From the NCBI GenBank assembly GCA_039933785.1, contig JBDTNL010000039.1:1-34732 (forward strand): a stretch of 34,732 nucleotides of DNA. Direction: 5' to 3'. The notes below the pieces were generated by a model. That model searched no databases and was not told where the DNA came from. It saw only the letters and a program-made list of their open reading frames with translations. The translations under genes and the position numbers were made by a program. Each line of letters starts with the position of its first letter. The first letter of the stretch is position 1. Origin of the DNA: JBDTNL01 sp039933785. Its GTDB lineage: Bacteria > Acidobacteriota > Thermoanaerobaculia > Multivoradales > JAGPDF01. Shown here piece after piece: positions 16,539 through 23,855 of the stretch.

Positions 16539-17333
16539 TCATTGCAGAGTGAAAGTGATGTTCACTACGTAGCGGACATTCACCGGCTGGCCGGAGCGCG
16601 TCGCCGGCTTGAACTTCCACTTCATCAAGGCATCCACCGCCGCCCTGTCGAGTCCCATGGGCAGGGAGGCGAGGACACGGGCTCCGGTCACCTTGCCGCG
16701 CTTGTCGATGGTCGCTTCGAGGGTGACGGTGCCTTCGATGCGGGCCCGGCGGGCGGCGTCGGGGTAGACCGGATCCTTCCGGGAAATCGCTTCGGGCTTG
16801 ATGACGTCGCCTTCGACGTCCAACACCTCTTCCGCGCCGCCAGCGGGCTCGCTCGCAGCGCTTCCTGACGCCAGCACCCTCAGCAGCTTCACGCCGTCCG
16901 CCAGTGCGGTACCGGACGCCAGGTAGCCGATCCCCCCAGGATTGGCGCGCACATAGGACAGGATCTCCGCCGCCGTCGGCTTTTCTGGGGGCGGCACGGC
17001 GCGGCCGGAGAAGATCATGGTCTGCCAATACGCCTTCACCGCTGCCGTCGAGCGGTCGAGGATCGCCTTCGAGAAGGCCTGCCGGGCGGCGGAGTCTTCC
17101 GTCAGGTCGACCGCCATCACTTTTGCGCCGGATGTCCACTGCGGCGTCTTCTGGAGGAACATCTGCGCGATCTCGGCGGCGGGAAGCGCTCCCGTCGGGT
17201 TGTCCGCGTTGACCACGACGATGAAGCCTCCACTGCTCTCGGGCGACCCAGCCGCGAGCGCCAGCGCGGTCAATCCAAGCGCCAGAGCCAGTGTGACAAC
17301 GAGCCCGGGCATGATCAGTTTCGATGGGTTCAC
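16539..17333 (-). CDS. exported phosphate-binding-like domain fused to a TonB C-terminal domain
   Basis: 264 aa from GTG 17333, chosen because GGAGG (17343-17347) lies 9 nt upstream; an open frame to 17366 has no such site. A signal peptide (IMPGLVVTLALALGLTALALAAG) leads into a PstS-like segment of about 120 residues (FIVVVNADNPTGALPAAEIA, MFLQKTPQWTSGAKVMAVDL, AYWQTMIFSG, PGGIGYLASGTAL). This resembles the truncated substrate-binding proteins annotated as phosphate ABC components. The C-terminal part of about 90 residues is a TonB-type energy-transducer domain (DPVYPDAARRARIEGTVTLE, ending in a block with AVDALMKWKFKPATRSG). There is no N-terminal membrane anchor of the usual TonB kind. Lying inside the che operon, before the MCP, it is probably a periplasmic accessory to the receptor. 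Domains are fairly sure, the role is inferred. Confidence 0.85.
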   Translation of the reverse strand: MNPSKLIMPGLVVTLALALGLTALALAAGSPESSGGFIVVVNADNPTGALPAAEIAQMFLQKTPQWTSGAKVMAVDLTEDSAARQAFSKAILDRSTAAVKAYWQTMIFSGRAVPPPEKPTAAEILSYVRANPGGIGYLASGTALADGVKLLRVLASGSAASEPAGGAEEVLDVEGDVIKPEAISRKDPVYPDAARRARIEGTVTLEATIDKRGKVTGARVLASLPMGLDRAAVDALMKWKFKPATRSGQPVNVRYVVNITFTLQ

Positions 17334-17342
17334 GGTACTGGA

Positions 17343-17347
17343 CCTCC
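17343..17347 (-). promoter_or_regulatory. ribosome binding site selecting the GTG start of the fusion gene
   Basis: ATAGGAGG on the minus strand, 9 nt before GTG 17333. It falls inside any frame begun at 17366, so it argues for the shorter product. Confidence 0.65.
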
Positions 17348-17394
17348 TATCGGCTAGAGCGAACATGCGGCCCGCGGCCGGCGAGCGAGATGCC

Positions 17395-18117
17395 TCATGT
17401 GGGTGGATCCTCTTCGACCCGAGGTTGGAGCTCTTCGGGCACGAGCAGGAGCTGATCGATGTCGAGGACGATGAGCAGGCCCTTCTCGAGCTGAACCACT
17501 CCGGCGAGGAAGTCCGAGTGCGCGGTCATCACGTCGGCGGGCGGGGCTTCGATCCGGCTCAAGGGAAGCTTGATCACCTGCTGGGCGGCGTCGACCAGCA
17601 AGCCGAGCGAGCGCTCGCGAGAAGAGACCACGAGAATGCGACTGCGCAGTTCGATCGGCGCCGACGGCACTCCCAACCGCTGCCGCAGGTCGACGACCAC
17701 CAGGACCTTGCCGCGCAGGTTCATGATGCCGCGCACCGGCGCCGGAGCGTTCGGCACCCGCGTGATGTCGACGGCGCGCTGAATCTCCTGGATGCGCAGC
17801 GCCGGCAGCGCGTAGATCTCGCCCGCGAGCTCGAAGGTCACCCAACTCTCGAGCCGCTCGACCGGCGCGCTCCGAGCGGTGTCGCGGCGCTCGAGGCTGT
17901 CGGCGAACGAATAGATGCGGGTCGGCCCGGAAGGCACCGACGGCGCCGGTTGAGGCAGGGCACTGTCCGTCGGAGCCTCGCCCCGATCGAGAGCGGCGAG
18001 GATTTCGTGCGCCAGGCCCGAGGGCGGCAACCGGGCGGGCGTGGGAGCGCGGCGCTTGCCGCCGGCCTCGGGGCGGTCTTCGGAGCTGCCCTCGGACCCG
18101 GGGCGACGGCGGCTCAC
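17395..18117 (-). CDS. cheW: CheW coupling protein with an N-terminal extension
   Basis: 240 aa from GTG 18117, whose GTGA overlaps the cheA stop; an in-frame GTG at 18150 would lengthen the overlap without a better ribosome site. The CheW domain fills roughly residues 90-230: WVTFELAGEIYALPALRIQE, then VRGIMNLRGKVLVVVDLRQR, SRILVVSSRERSLGLLVDAA, and a C-terminal part with VVQLEKGLLIVLDIDQLL. The first 85 or so residues are Arg/Pro/Ser-rich and probably disordered, longer than in ordinary CheW proteins of about 160 aa. The role is to couple the MCP to CheA. The next gene begins 61 nt downstream. Confidence 0.93.
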   Translation of the reverse strand: MSRRRPGSEGSSEDRPEAGGKRRAPTPARLPPSGLAHEILAALDRGEAPTDSALPQPAPSVPSGPTRIYSFADSLERRDTARSAPVERLESWVTFELAGEIYALPALRIQEIQRAVDITRVPNAPAPVRGIMNLRGKVLVVVDLRQRLGVPSAPIELRSRILVVSSRERSLGLLVDAAQQVIKLPLSRIEAPPADVMTAHSDFLAGVVQLEKGLLIVLDIDQLLLVPEELQPRVEEDPPT

Positions 18118-19721
18118 GGTGCCAACTCGAGAATCGGCGACATGTTGCACAGGGATGCGGGATCGAGGATCAGGACCGCCCGGCCATCGCCGAGAATCGT
18201 CGACCCGGCGACACCGGGCACGGAGGCGACGAGGCGGTCGAGTCCCTTCACCACGATTTCCTTCAGCCCCAGTATCCGATCGACCACCAAGGCGCGCGCC
18301 TGGCCGGCGTCCTCGAGCACGATCGCGTAGCCCTCTCGGCGACGGTCCGTCGCGGTGCCGAAGACACAGCCGAGGTCGAGCGCCGCGATCACCCGGCCAC
18401 GCCAGCGCAATGCGCCGGCGCCGTTGATCTCGTGCAGGGCGCCGGGGTCGAGCCGCAAGCTCTCGAGGACCGCGCGCAGGGGCACCGCGTACTCCTCCCC
18501 GTCGGCGCCCACCAGGAGGGCCCGCGCAATGGAGGCGCTGAGCGGCAGGCGCAGGCGAAACAGGCTGCCACGTCCCTCGGCGAACGCCACTTGAATCGTT
18601 CCGCCATGGCGCCTGACGGTTTCCTTCACGGCGGACAAACCCATGCCGCGGCCGGCAACGACGTCGGCGTGGTCCCGAGTCGAGAGGCCGGGGAGAAACA
18701 ACAGCTCGAGGGGATCGGCCTCCGGGTCGACGGCCTGGCCAGAGCTCGCAGCCGCGGCGCGCAGCGCCCCGCCTTGAACGCCGCGGCCGTCGTCTTCGAC
18801 GTCGATGCAGACCTCGCGCGAGGTTGCGTAGGCGACGATTCGCACCGTCCCGGTCTCGTCCTTCCCGGCTCGGCGGCGTTCCTCTGGCGATTCGATGCCG
18901 TGGATGACGGCGTTTCTCACCAGGTGGCCGAGCACGTCGTTGGCGACCTCGAGCAAGGCCTTGTCGAGGTCGGTCTCGCCGCCCTCGACCAGCAGGCGAA
19001 CCTGTTTCTTCTCGAGCAACCCGGTGTCGTGGACGATGCGGACCAGCTGACGGAAGAGCGACTGGAGAGGCACCATGCGCAGTCGGAGCACTTTCTCCTG
19101 GAATTCGTCGAGCGTGCCGTCGAGCCGCTCGTGGGCGTCGTCGACCTCTCGCCAGCGGCCGCGGTTCTCGCCGCCACCGCCGCGGAGCGACTTCGTCTGC
19201 GCCAACGCTTCGCCGAGGCGGTTGCGCACGATCACCACTTCTGCGAGCAGGTTGACCAGCGCATCCAGAGTGGCGAAGGGGATGCGCACACCGCCGACCT
19301 TGGCTTCCGCGGCCGAGGGCTCCGTCGCCGGCGGGTTCTGGGAGGTTGCTGCCGTCGAATTGAGACGAAGCGTGGCGGAACGGAGCTGGTCCAGACCGAT
19401 GAGCAGCGGCTCGATCTCTGGCTGAAGCGGGTCGAGGTTCGCCACCAGGTCCTCCAGCCTGTGCCCGTCGGCCTGGAGAGCGGCGAACCCCATCAACCCG
19501 GCATTCCCTTTGAGGGTATGAAGCTCGCGCTTGATCTCGTCGAGCAAGGCGGGGCGTTCGACCGCCGACTGGGATTGCGTCTTGAGCAGCAAGTCCTCCA
19601 GCCGCTCGAGGCGCTCCCGCGCTTCGGCGATGAAGTCGGGGAGCAGCTCCTCCGTCAACGCCGGCGAGAGCCCGCCAACAGCGTCGTCGGGCTCTTGCCG
19701 CGAGCCGTGCTTACCGCTCAT
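18114..19721 (-). CDS. cheA: chemotaxis histidine kinase CheA (short form without a recognisable P2 domain)
   Basis: 535 aa, first gene of the operon, with AAGGG just before the ATG at 19721. The Hpt (P1) domain has the phosphorylated His at residue 68 (ELHTLKGNAGLMG). A short linker of about 35 residues replaces the usual P2 CheY/CheB-docking domain. Then come the dimerisation helices (FATLDALVNLLAEVVIVRNR), the HATPase with N box (LVRNAVIHGIESPEER), G1 (VEDDGRGV) and G2 (GRGMGLSAVKE), and a C-terminal CheW-like regulatory domain from about residue 400. There is no fused receiver domain. It should autophosphorylate under MCP control and pass phosphate to CheB and the separate CheY-like protein. 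The layout resembles alternative chemosensory systems more than the E. coli form. Confidence 0.95.
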   Translation of the reverse strand: MSGKHGSRQEPDDAVGGLSPALTEELLPDFIAEARERLERLEDLLLKTQSQSAVERPALLDEIKRELHTLKGNAGLMGFAALQADGHRLEDLVANLDPLQPEIEPLLIGLDQLRSATLRLNSTAATSQNPPATEPSAAEAKVGGVRIPFATLDALVNLLAEVVIVRNRLGEALAQTKSLRGGGGENRGRWREVDDAHERLDGTLDEFQEKVLRLRMVPLQSLFRQLVRIVHDTGLLEKKQVRLLVEGGETDLDKALLEVANDVLGHLVRNAVIHGIESPEERRRAGKDETGTVRIVAYATSREVCIDVEDDGRGVQGGALRAAAASSGQAVDPEADPLELLFLPGLSTRDHADVVAGRGMGLSAVKETVRRHGGTIQVAFAEGRGSLFRLRLPLSASIARALLVGADGEEYAVPLRAVLESLRLDPGALHEINGAGALRWRGRVIAALDLGCVFGTATDRRREGYAIVLEDAGQARALVVDRILGLKEIVVKGLDRLVASVPGVAGSTILGDGRAVLILDPASLCNMSPILELAP

Positions 19722-19754
19722 CGACCCTTCTTTCGCCGGTGATCAAGTGGTTGA

Positions 19755-19784
19755 ACTATAGGGGATCCAGGCGGCGCAGGGAAA
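19755..19784 (-). promoter_or_regulatory. possible promoter of the che operon
   Basis: On the minus strand TATAGT (19760-19755, 5/6 to the -10 consensus) lies about 34 nt before the cheA start. The only -35 candidate at suitable spacing (18 nt) is TTTCCC (19784-19779), which is poor. It may need an activator or another sigma factor. Confidence 0.3.
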
Positions 19785-19860
19785 ACGGCCATCGCCCTGC
19801 CGGGCCCGGAGAGTCAGGCGTGCCAGCGTTTTGGTGATGACGCAGAGCCTCATACACATA

Positions 19861-19896
19861 GCCCTGGTCTTCCCGATGCCAAGAGGCGACCAGGGC
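19861..19896. repeat. perfect 9-bp inverted repeat in the junction region
   Basis: GCCCTGGTC at 19861-19869 is matched by GACCAGGGC at 19888-19896 with an 18-nt loop. It lies just beyond the 3' end of the truncated phospholipase gene (which ends at 19925 on the minus strand) and upstream of cheA. There is no T-run after either arm, so a standard intrinsic terminator is not clear. It could be a transcription-end hairpin or a remnant of a mobile element end. Confidence 0.5.
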
Positions 19897-19924
19897 TGCC
19901 ATGCTCGCGGTACGAGGGTTTGCG

Positions 19925-20360
19925 CTAGAGCTCCGAGCGGAACGGCGCCACAAGCCATTCCGTCACTCGTTGCTTCAGCGATCGCGCTTTCCATGCCGCA
20001 CTCATGCAGGGGCGACAGCGCAACTGGTCTCGCAGGAAGCGCTCCTTCATCAGCCCCGCGAAGGCAGCGTCGTACACGAAGAGGTTGATCTCCTCGTTCA
20101 AACGAAAGGACCGATCGTCGAAGTTCGCCGACCCCACCGTAGAGAAGATCCCGTCCACCACCATGGTCTTCAAGTGGAACATCGTCGGCTCGTACTCGAA
20201 GAACTTCACGCCACCTTCGAGCAGCGCGCCGAACGATGAGCGCCCCGCCGCCTTCGTGGCCGGCACGTCGTCCTGCTCGTCCGACGGGACGATCACCCGT
20301 ACGTCGACGCCTCGCTTCACGGCAGCGATCAACAGCTGGGACGTGGCCAAGGCTAGACCC
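19925..20360 (-). pseudogene. truncated phospholipase D / cardiolipin synthase, C-terminal fragment
   Basis: The frame gives about 140 recognisable residues: QLLIAAVKRGVDVRVIVPS, then EYEPTMFHLKTMVVDG, GSANFDDRSFRLNEEINLFV, ending VTEWLVAPFRSEL. This is the second half of a bacterial cardiolipin synthase-type PLD, with the second H-x-K motif (HLK) and the downstream G-S-x-N-x-D/R-S segment. The first PLD motif, membrane helices and normal start are absent: upstream of about 20360 the same frame turns into Cys/Arg-rich sequence with no family resemblance. A full enzyme needs both HKD halves, so this is a dead remnant. It sits at the border between the che cluster and the metal island and suggests a deletion or insertion that cut the gene. 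Confidence 0.75.
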
Positions 20361-20639
20361 TGCATATGCAGCACGCTCCCCAGTCCTTGCGCAATACGAG
20401 TCCTCGTGCCGCGAGCGTGGGAACCAACCTCCGCGCGCTGCTCCGCCCGGTCAGGGCAATGTTCGCTCCCGAATGTGCAATCTGCTTCGCGGTCACGCCC
20501 TGCCGTCGATGCGAACCATCGGGGATACGCGCATAGCAAAGTGCAGCGACCCTGGCGCGCCGGTGGCGCACATCGTGCAGCGTCCGTCGCTATGGTTCCA
20601 TCCATCGTCCACGCCCACTCCAAGAAGAGGTAACCCGCC
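20361..20639. other. junction region without a supported gene
   Basis: These 279 nt lie between the cut end of the phospholipase remnant and the HMA gene. I see no protein-like frame, no tRNA and no transposase remnant. The promoter for the + strand HMA operon should lie here, but no convincing -35/-10 pair was found. AAGAAGAGG near 20622-20630 is the ribosome site of the HMA gene. Confidence 0.4.
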
Positions 20640-20975
20640 ATGGCGCATACGGAACAGCACAACCCGACCACCACTGCAAGTCAGCCCACCCATGATGGAC
20701 ACTTGTCCACGGACTCCATGCAGAAAACCACCATAGCCATCTCGGGAATGAGTTGCGGCGGCTGCGTGAGCGCCGTACGCAAGGCGCTCGAGGCCGTCCC
20801 CGGCACCAAGATCGACGCCGTGACCGTGGGATCCGCCACGCTCCACTACGACGCCTCCCGAACGAGTCCAGAGACGATCGCACAGGCGATCCGAGATGCC
20901 GGCTACGAACCAGTCGGCGCGGGCGCCCCGGTCGCAGCAGGTGTCGCCAGCAAGGCCGGGAGCTGCTGCGGCTGA
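20640..20975 (+). CDS. small heavy-metal-associated (HMA) domain protein
   Basis: 111 aa from the ATG at 20640, with AGAGG 9 nt upstream; the internal ATG at 20718 lacks a ribosome site. Residues 28-95 form an HMA/CopZ-like ferredoxin fold with the metal site GMSCGGC (C39 and C42) and the later DAGYEP that follows the last helix in such domains. A His/Thr-rich lead of about 26 residues (MAHTEQHNPTTTASQPTHDG) and a C-terminal tail ending AGSCCG give extra possible metal ligands. Family members bind Cu(I) or similar soft metals and pass them to pumps. No export signal is visible. It heads the + strand operon with the SDR and VKOR-like genes. Confidence 0.88.
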   Translation: MAHTEQHNPTTTASQPTHDGHLSTDSMQKTTIAISGMSCGGCVSAVRKALEAVPGTKIDAVTVGSATLHYDASRTSPETIAQAIRDAGYEPVGAGAPVAAGVASKAGSCCG

Positions 20976-21021
20976 TTGTTCCACGCAGACCAGCCACAAG
21001 CAGGCCCCGGGCGTGCGGACA

Positions 21022-22128
21022 ATGACGGTAGACAACGGCCTCATCCTCGTCACCGGCTCGAACGGCGAGATCGGACAGGCGGTCATGCGCCGGTTCACCG
21101 GGCACTTCGACCAGGTCGTCGGGTTTGATCGCCAGGCGGCCGACCCCCCTCCGCCCGGCTGTACGCACCTGGCAGTGGAGATGACCTCGGACGCCAGCGT
21201 GCGCGAGGGCCTTCGCGTCCTGCGCGAGCACCATGGAGCACGTGTCGCCTCGGTCATCCACTTGGCGGCGTACTATGACTTCTTCGGCGCGCCGAGCCCC
21301 AAGTACGACGAGGTCACGGTGCGCGGGACCGAGCGCCTGCTGCGCGGCCTGCAGGAGGCTCAACTTCAGGTCGAGCAGTTCGTGTTCTCGAGCACGATGC
21401 TGGTGCACGCTCCAGGCGAGCCCGGCCAGTTCATTGCCGAAGACTGGCCGATCCGCCCCACCTGGGCGTATCCTGAGTCCAAGGTCAAAACCGAGCAACT
21501 CATTCACGCCGAACGGGGCGCCATCCCCGCCGTTCTGCTGCGCATCTCGGGCGTGTACGACGACGGCTGCCACTCGATTCCGCTGGCGCATCAGATCCAG
21601 CGCATCTACGAGCGCCAGTTCACCAACCGCTTCTATTCCGCTTCGACGGCGCACGGTCAGGCCTTCATGCACGCCGACGATCTGGTCGATGCAATCGAAC
21701 GCGTGGTCGAGTGGCGAGCGACGCTGCCTCCCGAGTTGCCCATCCTGCTCGGCGAGCCCGAGGCGCTCAGCTACGACGAGTTGCAGCACACCCTGTCCCG
21801 ATTGATTCACGGCAAGCCGCTGGAGACGATCGTCGTGCCCCGCCTCCCGGCGAAGGTGGGTGCATGGCTGATGAATGTCATCCCTGGCCAGACGCAGTTC
21901 ATCAAGCCCTGGATGATCGACCGCGCTGTCGATCACTACGCGCTCGATCTGACACGGGCGCGCACGCTGCTCGACTGGGAGCCGAAGCGCTCGCTACGGG
22001 CGACGCTCCCGAAGATGGTCGCCGCACTGAAGGCCGACCCGCTTGGCTGGTACAAGGAGAACAAGCTCGAGCCATCGTTCGAGGCAGGCCCGCGCGGAAC
22101 CGTAACATCCGCGAAGGCAGGCGCATGA
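21022..22128 (+). CDS. NAD-dependent epimerase/dehydratase (extended SDR)
   Basis: 368 aa from the ATG at 21022; the frame is open to 20896 but that part overlaps the HMA gene and is not protein-like. The Rossmann nucleotide motif is VTGSNGEIG (G12, G15, G18). The catalytic pair is Y150 and K154 (AYPESK), with S123/S124 before it (FSSTM). The C-terminal substrate lobe carries HGQAFMHADDLVDAIERV and a helical tail. The layout is that of sugar-nucleotide epimerases and related extended SDRs; the substrate is unknown. The 46-nt gap after the HMA gene and the 4-nt overlap (ATGA) with the next gene place it in an operon with metal and thiol-redox partners, an unexpected setting. Confidence 0.88.
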   Translation: MTVDNGLILVTGSNGEIGQAVMRRFTGHFDQVVGFDRQAADPPPPGCTHLAVEMTSDASVREGLRVLREHHGARVASVIHLAAYYDFFGAPSPKYDEVTVRGTERLLRGLQEAQLQVEQFVFSSTMLVHAPGEPGQFIAEDWPIRPTWAYPESKVKTEQLIHAERGAIPAVLLRISGVYDDGCHSIPLAHQIQRIYERQFTNRFYSASTAHGQAFMHADDLVDAIERVVEWRATLPPELPILLGEPEALSYDELQHTLSRLIHGKPLETIVVPRLPAKVGAWLMNVIPGQTQFIKPWMIDRAVDHYALDLTRARTLLDWEPKRSLRATLPKMVAALKADPLGWYKENKLEPSFEAGPRGTVTSAKAGA

Positions 22129-23543
22129 ATCACGAGCTTGGCGTGCACGGCGCCGAGCACGCCGGTCCCACACCGGCGGCGACCAAGCCCCCCGCCGCCG
22201 ACGCGATGATGGCGCACGCCGGCATGGCAGCGGCGCCGATGAGCCATGGGCAGGCCATCGCGTGGCCGCATTTCGCCAACATGTTTCTCGGTCTGTGGCT
22301 CATCACTGGGGTATTCGCGCTCGACTACCGCAGCTCTGCGCTCGTGGTGAGCGACGTCCTGAGCGGGGCGGCGGTCGTCACCTTCGCCATACTCTCGTTT
22401 TCGCGGCGGCCGCTGGTGCGCTTCTGGGCACCTTGGGCGAACTCGTTCGTCGGTCTCTGGCTGCTGTTTGCGCCCCTCGTCTTCTGGGCACCGACCGCCG
22501 CTGCGTACTCGAACGACACCCTCGTTGGCGCGCTGGTGGTCGCCTTCGCGATCCTCGCGCCGGGGATGCCGATGGCGCGCGGGATGTCCATGGCAGAGGG
22601 TCCGGATCTGCCGCCGGGCTGGTCCTACAACCCATCGAGCTGGCCGCAGCGAGCGCCCATCATCGCGCTCGCGCTCGTCGGGTTCTTCCTGTCCCGCCAG
22701 ATGGCTGCGTTCGAGTTGCACCACATCGCCTCGCTCACCGACCCATTCTTCGGCCTCGGAACGCAGCGTGTTCTGACCTCGGACGTGTCGCGCGCCTTCC
22801 CGATCCCGGATGCCGGGTTGGGAGCGTTCGCCTACATGATCGAATTCCTCATGGGGTTCATGGGCGACAAGGCCCGCTGGCGGACGATGCCGTGGATGGT
22901 CACCTTCTTCGGCATCCTAGTCGTGCCGCTCGGCGTGGTCAGCATCGCGCTCATCATCCTCCAGCCACTCGCCGTCGGGGCTTGGTGCTCCTATTGCCTG
23001 ATCGCCGCCGCAGCGATGGTGGCCATGATCGCGCTCACGCTCGACGAGGTCGTCGCCATGTGTCAGTTCCTGGCGCAGGCCCGGCGCGAGGGGCAACCGT
23101 TCTGGCGCATGTTCTGGCTGGGCGGGACGCTGCGCGATCTGCCGGTGGTCAGTCCGGTGCATCCCGATGTGGTTCGTCCGATAGCCATGGTCTGGGGGGT
23201 AGAGCTGCCCTGGAACCTTTTGGCGAGCATCGGGCTTGGCATCTGGCTCATGTTTGCGCCGGCTCTGTTGGGCATCGCCGGCACGGCCGCGCACGGCGAC
23301 CATCTGCTCGGCGCCCTCATCGTCACCTTCGCCGTGATGGCGCTGGCCGATGTCGGACGGTCTCTGCGCCTGGTCAACGTGCTCCTTGGCGCCCTGGTGA
23401 TCGCCGCGCCGTGGCTGCTGACGGGCGCGACCAGGAGTTCGCGCTCGAGCGATGCGATCGCTGGGGCGCTGGTCATTCTGCTCAGTCTGCGCCGGGGTCC
23501 GATTGGCGAGCGCTATGGCAGTTGGGAGCGATTCATCCGATGA
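22125..23543 (+). CDS. multi-span membrane protein with SPW repeats flanking a VKOR-like core
   Basis: 472 aa from the ATG at 22125, which overlaps the SDR stop. The N-terminal part is His/Met/Ala-rich and cytoplasmic or signal-less. SPW-type helix pairs can be read at about residues 42-80 (WPHFANMFLGLWLITGVF), 100-140 (PWANSFVGLWLLFAPLVFW) and 360-400 (WNLLASIGLGIWLMFAP). The central segment follows the vitamin K epoxide reductase pattern (DPFFGLGTQRVLTS...FPIPDAGLGAFAY) and has the active-site C288-S-Y-C291. The other cysteine pair that VKOR enzymes use to relay electrons is missing; only one further Cys (MCQFL) exists. It may be a thiol redox or metal-site protein of the membrane rather than a standard disulfide generator. 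Confidence 0.82.
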   Translation: MNHELGVHGAEHAGPTPAATKPPAADAMMAHAGMAAAPMSHGQAIAWPHFANMFLGLWLITGVFALDYRSSALVVSDVLSGAAVVTFAILSFSRRPLVRFWAPWANSFVGLWLLFAPLVFWAPTAAAYSNDTLVGALVVAFAILAPGMPMARGMSMAEGPDLPPGWSYNPSSWPQRAPIIALALVGFFLSRQMAAFELHHIASLTDPFFGLGTQRVLTSDVSRAFPIPDAGLGAFAYMIEFLMGFMGDKARWRTMPWMVTFFGILVVPLGVVSIALIILQPLAVGAWCSYCLIAAAAMVAMIALTLDEVVAMCQFLAQARREGQPFWRMFWLGGTLRDLPVVSPVHPDVVRPIAMVWGVELPWNLLASIGLGIWLMFAPALLGIAGTAAHGDHLLGALIVTFAVMALADVGRSLRLVNVLLGALVIAAPWLLTGATRSSRSSDAIAGALVILLSLRRGPIGERYGSWERFIR

Positions 23544-23669
23544 GCGCCGACACGCGGGCTGAGGCGGACACCCGGCGCGGGAGCAGCTGAAGTCCGACAG
23601 GATCGCGAACATGATGCCCAACGCTAGTCTATCGGCGGGCCTGATGGTGCCGCAGAAAGGTAGTTCGCC

Positions 23670-23795
23670 ATGATGCACAACGGAACTTGGTTTGGCATGG
23701 GCGGGATGTGGTTCTATTGGGTCCCTCTGTTGGTTGTAGTCGTCGTGCTCCTGGCCTGGGGCGTGAGCAGAAGGCGCTCGCGCAACGACCGTTAG
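23670..23795 (+). CDS. 41-aa single-span membrane protein
   Basis: A short gene from the ATG at 23670 (a second ATG follows directly), with AAAGG about 9 nt upstream. The product starts Met/Gly/Trp-rich (MMHNGTWFGMGGMWFYW), has one hydrophobic helix (VPLLVVVVVLLAWGV), and ends in a basic tail (SRRRSRNDR). Small proteins of this look, often annotated as hypothetical or SHOCT-like, are frequent beside copper and heavy-metal efflux genes. Met, His and Trp near the outer side might contact metal, but that is a guess. It lies 126 nt after the VKOR-like gene and is convergent with the RND pump gene (60-nt gap). Confidence 0.65.
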   Translation: MMHNGTWFGMGGMWFYWVPLLVVVVVLLAWGVSRRRSRNDR

Positions 23796-23855
23796 ACGCC
23801 AGCGGAGACGCCGCGCTGAGCCCCGGTCCTTGAGCTTGCAGTCCTGCGCGTTTGC

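Noticed and set aside
17017..18330. 437-aa open frame on the + strand opposite cheW and the fusion gene
   Set aside because: Antisense to recognised domains and without protein-like features.
18432..19742. 436-aa open frame opposite cheA
   Set aside because: Antisense to a clear CheA with all kinase motifs; its composition is that of a reversed coding strand and no motif is present.
20353..20571. Minus-strand frame with AKQIAHSGANIALTGRS, faintly like an SDR helix-strand segment
   Set aside because: Too short, no nucleotide-binding glycine motif before it, and surrounded by Cys/Arg-rich sequence; likely chance resemblance.
20896..21021. N-terminal extension of the SDR frame
   Set aside because: It overlaps the HMA gene end and reads as low-complexity sequence; the ATG at 21022 places the Rossmann motif at the normal distance from the start.
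20590..21936. 448-aa open frame opposite the SDR
   Set aside because: The + strand has a complete SDR with GxxGxxG and YxxxK; the minus frame is a shadow.
21711..22124. N-terminal extension of the SPW/VKOR frame
   Set aside because: It lies in another frame of the SDR gene; the ATGA overlap at 22125 is the natural start.
22262..23590. 442-aa open frame within the SPW/VKOR gene
   Set aside because: Arg/Ala-rich second frame of a membrane protein gene; no hydrophobic helices or motifs.
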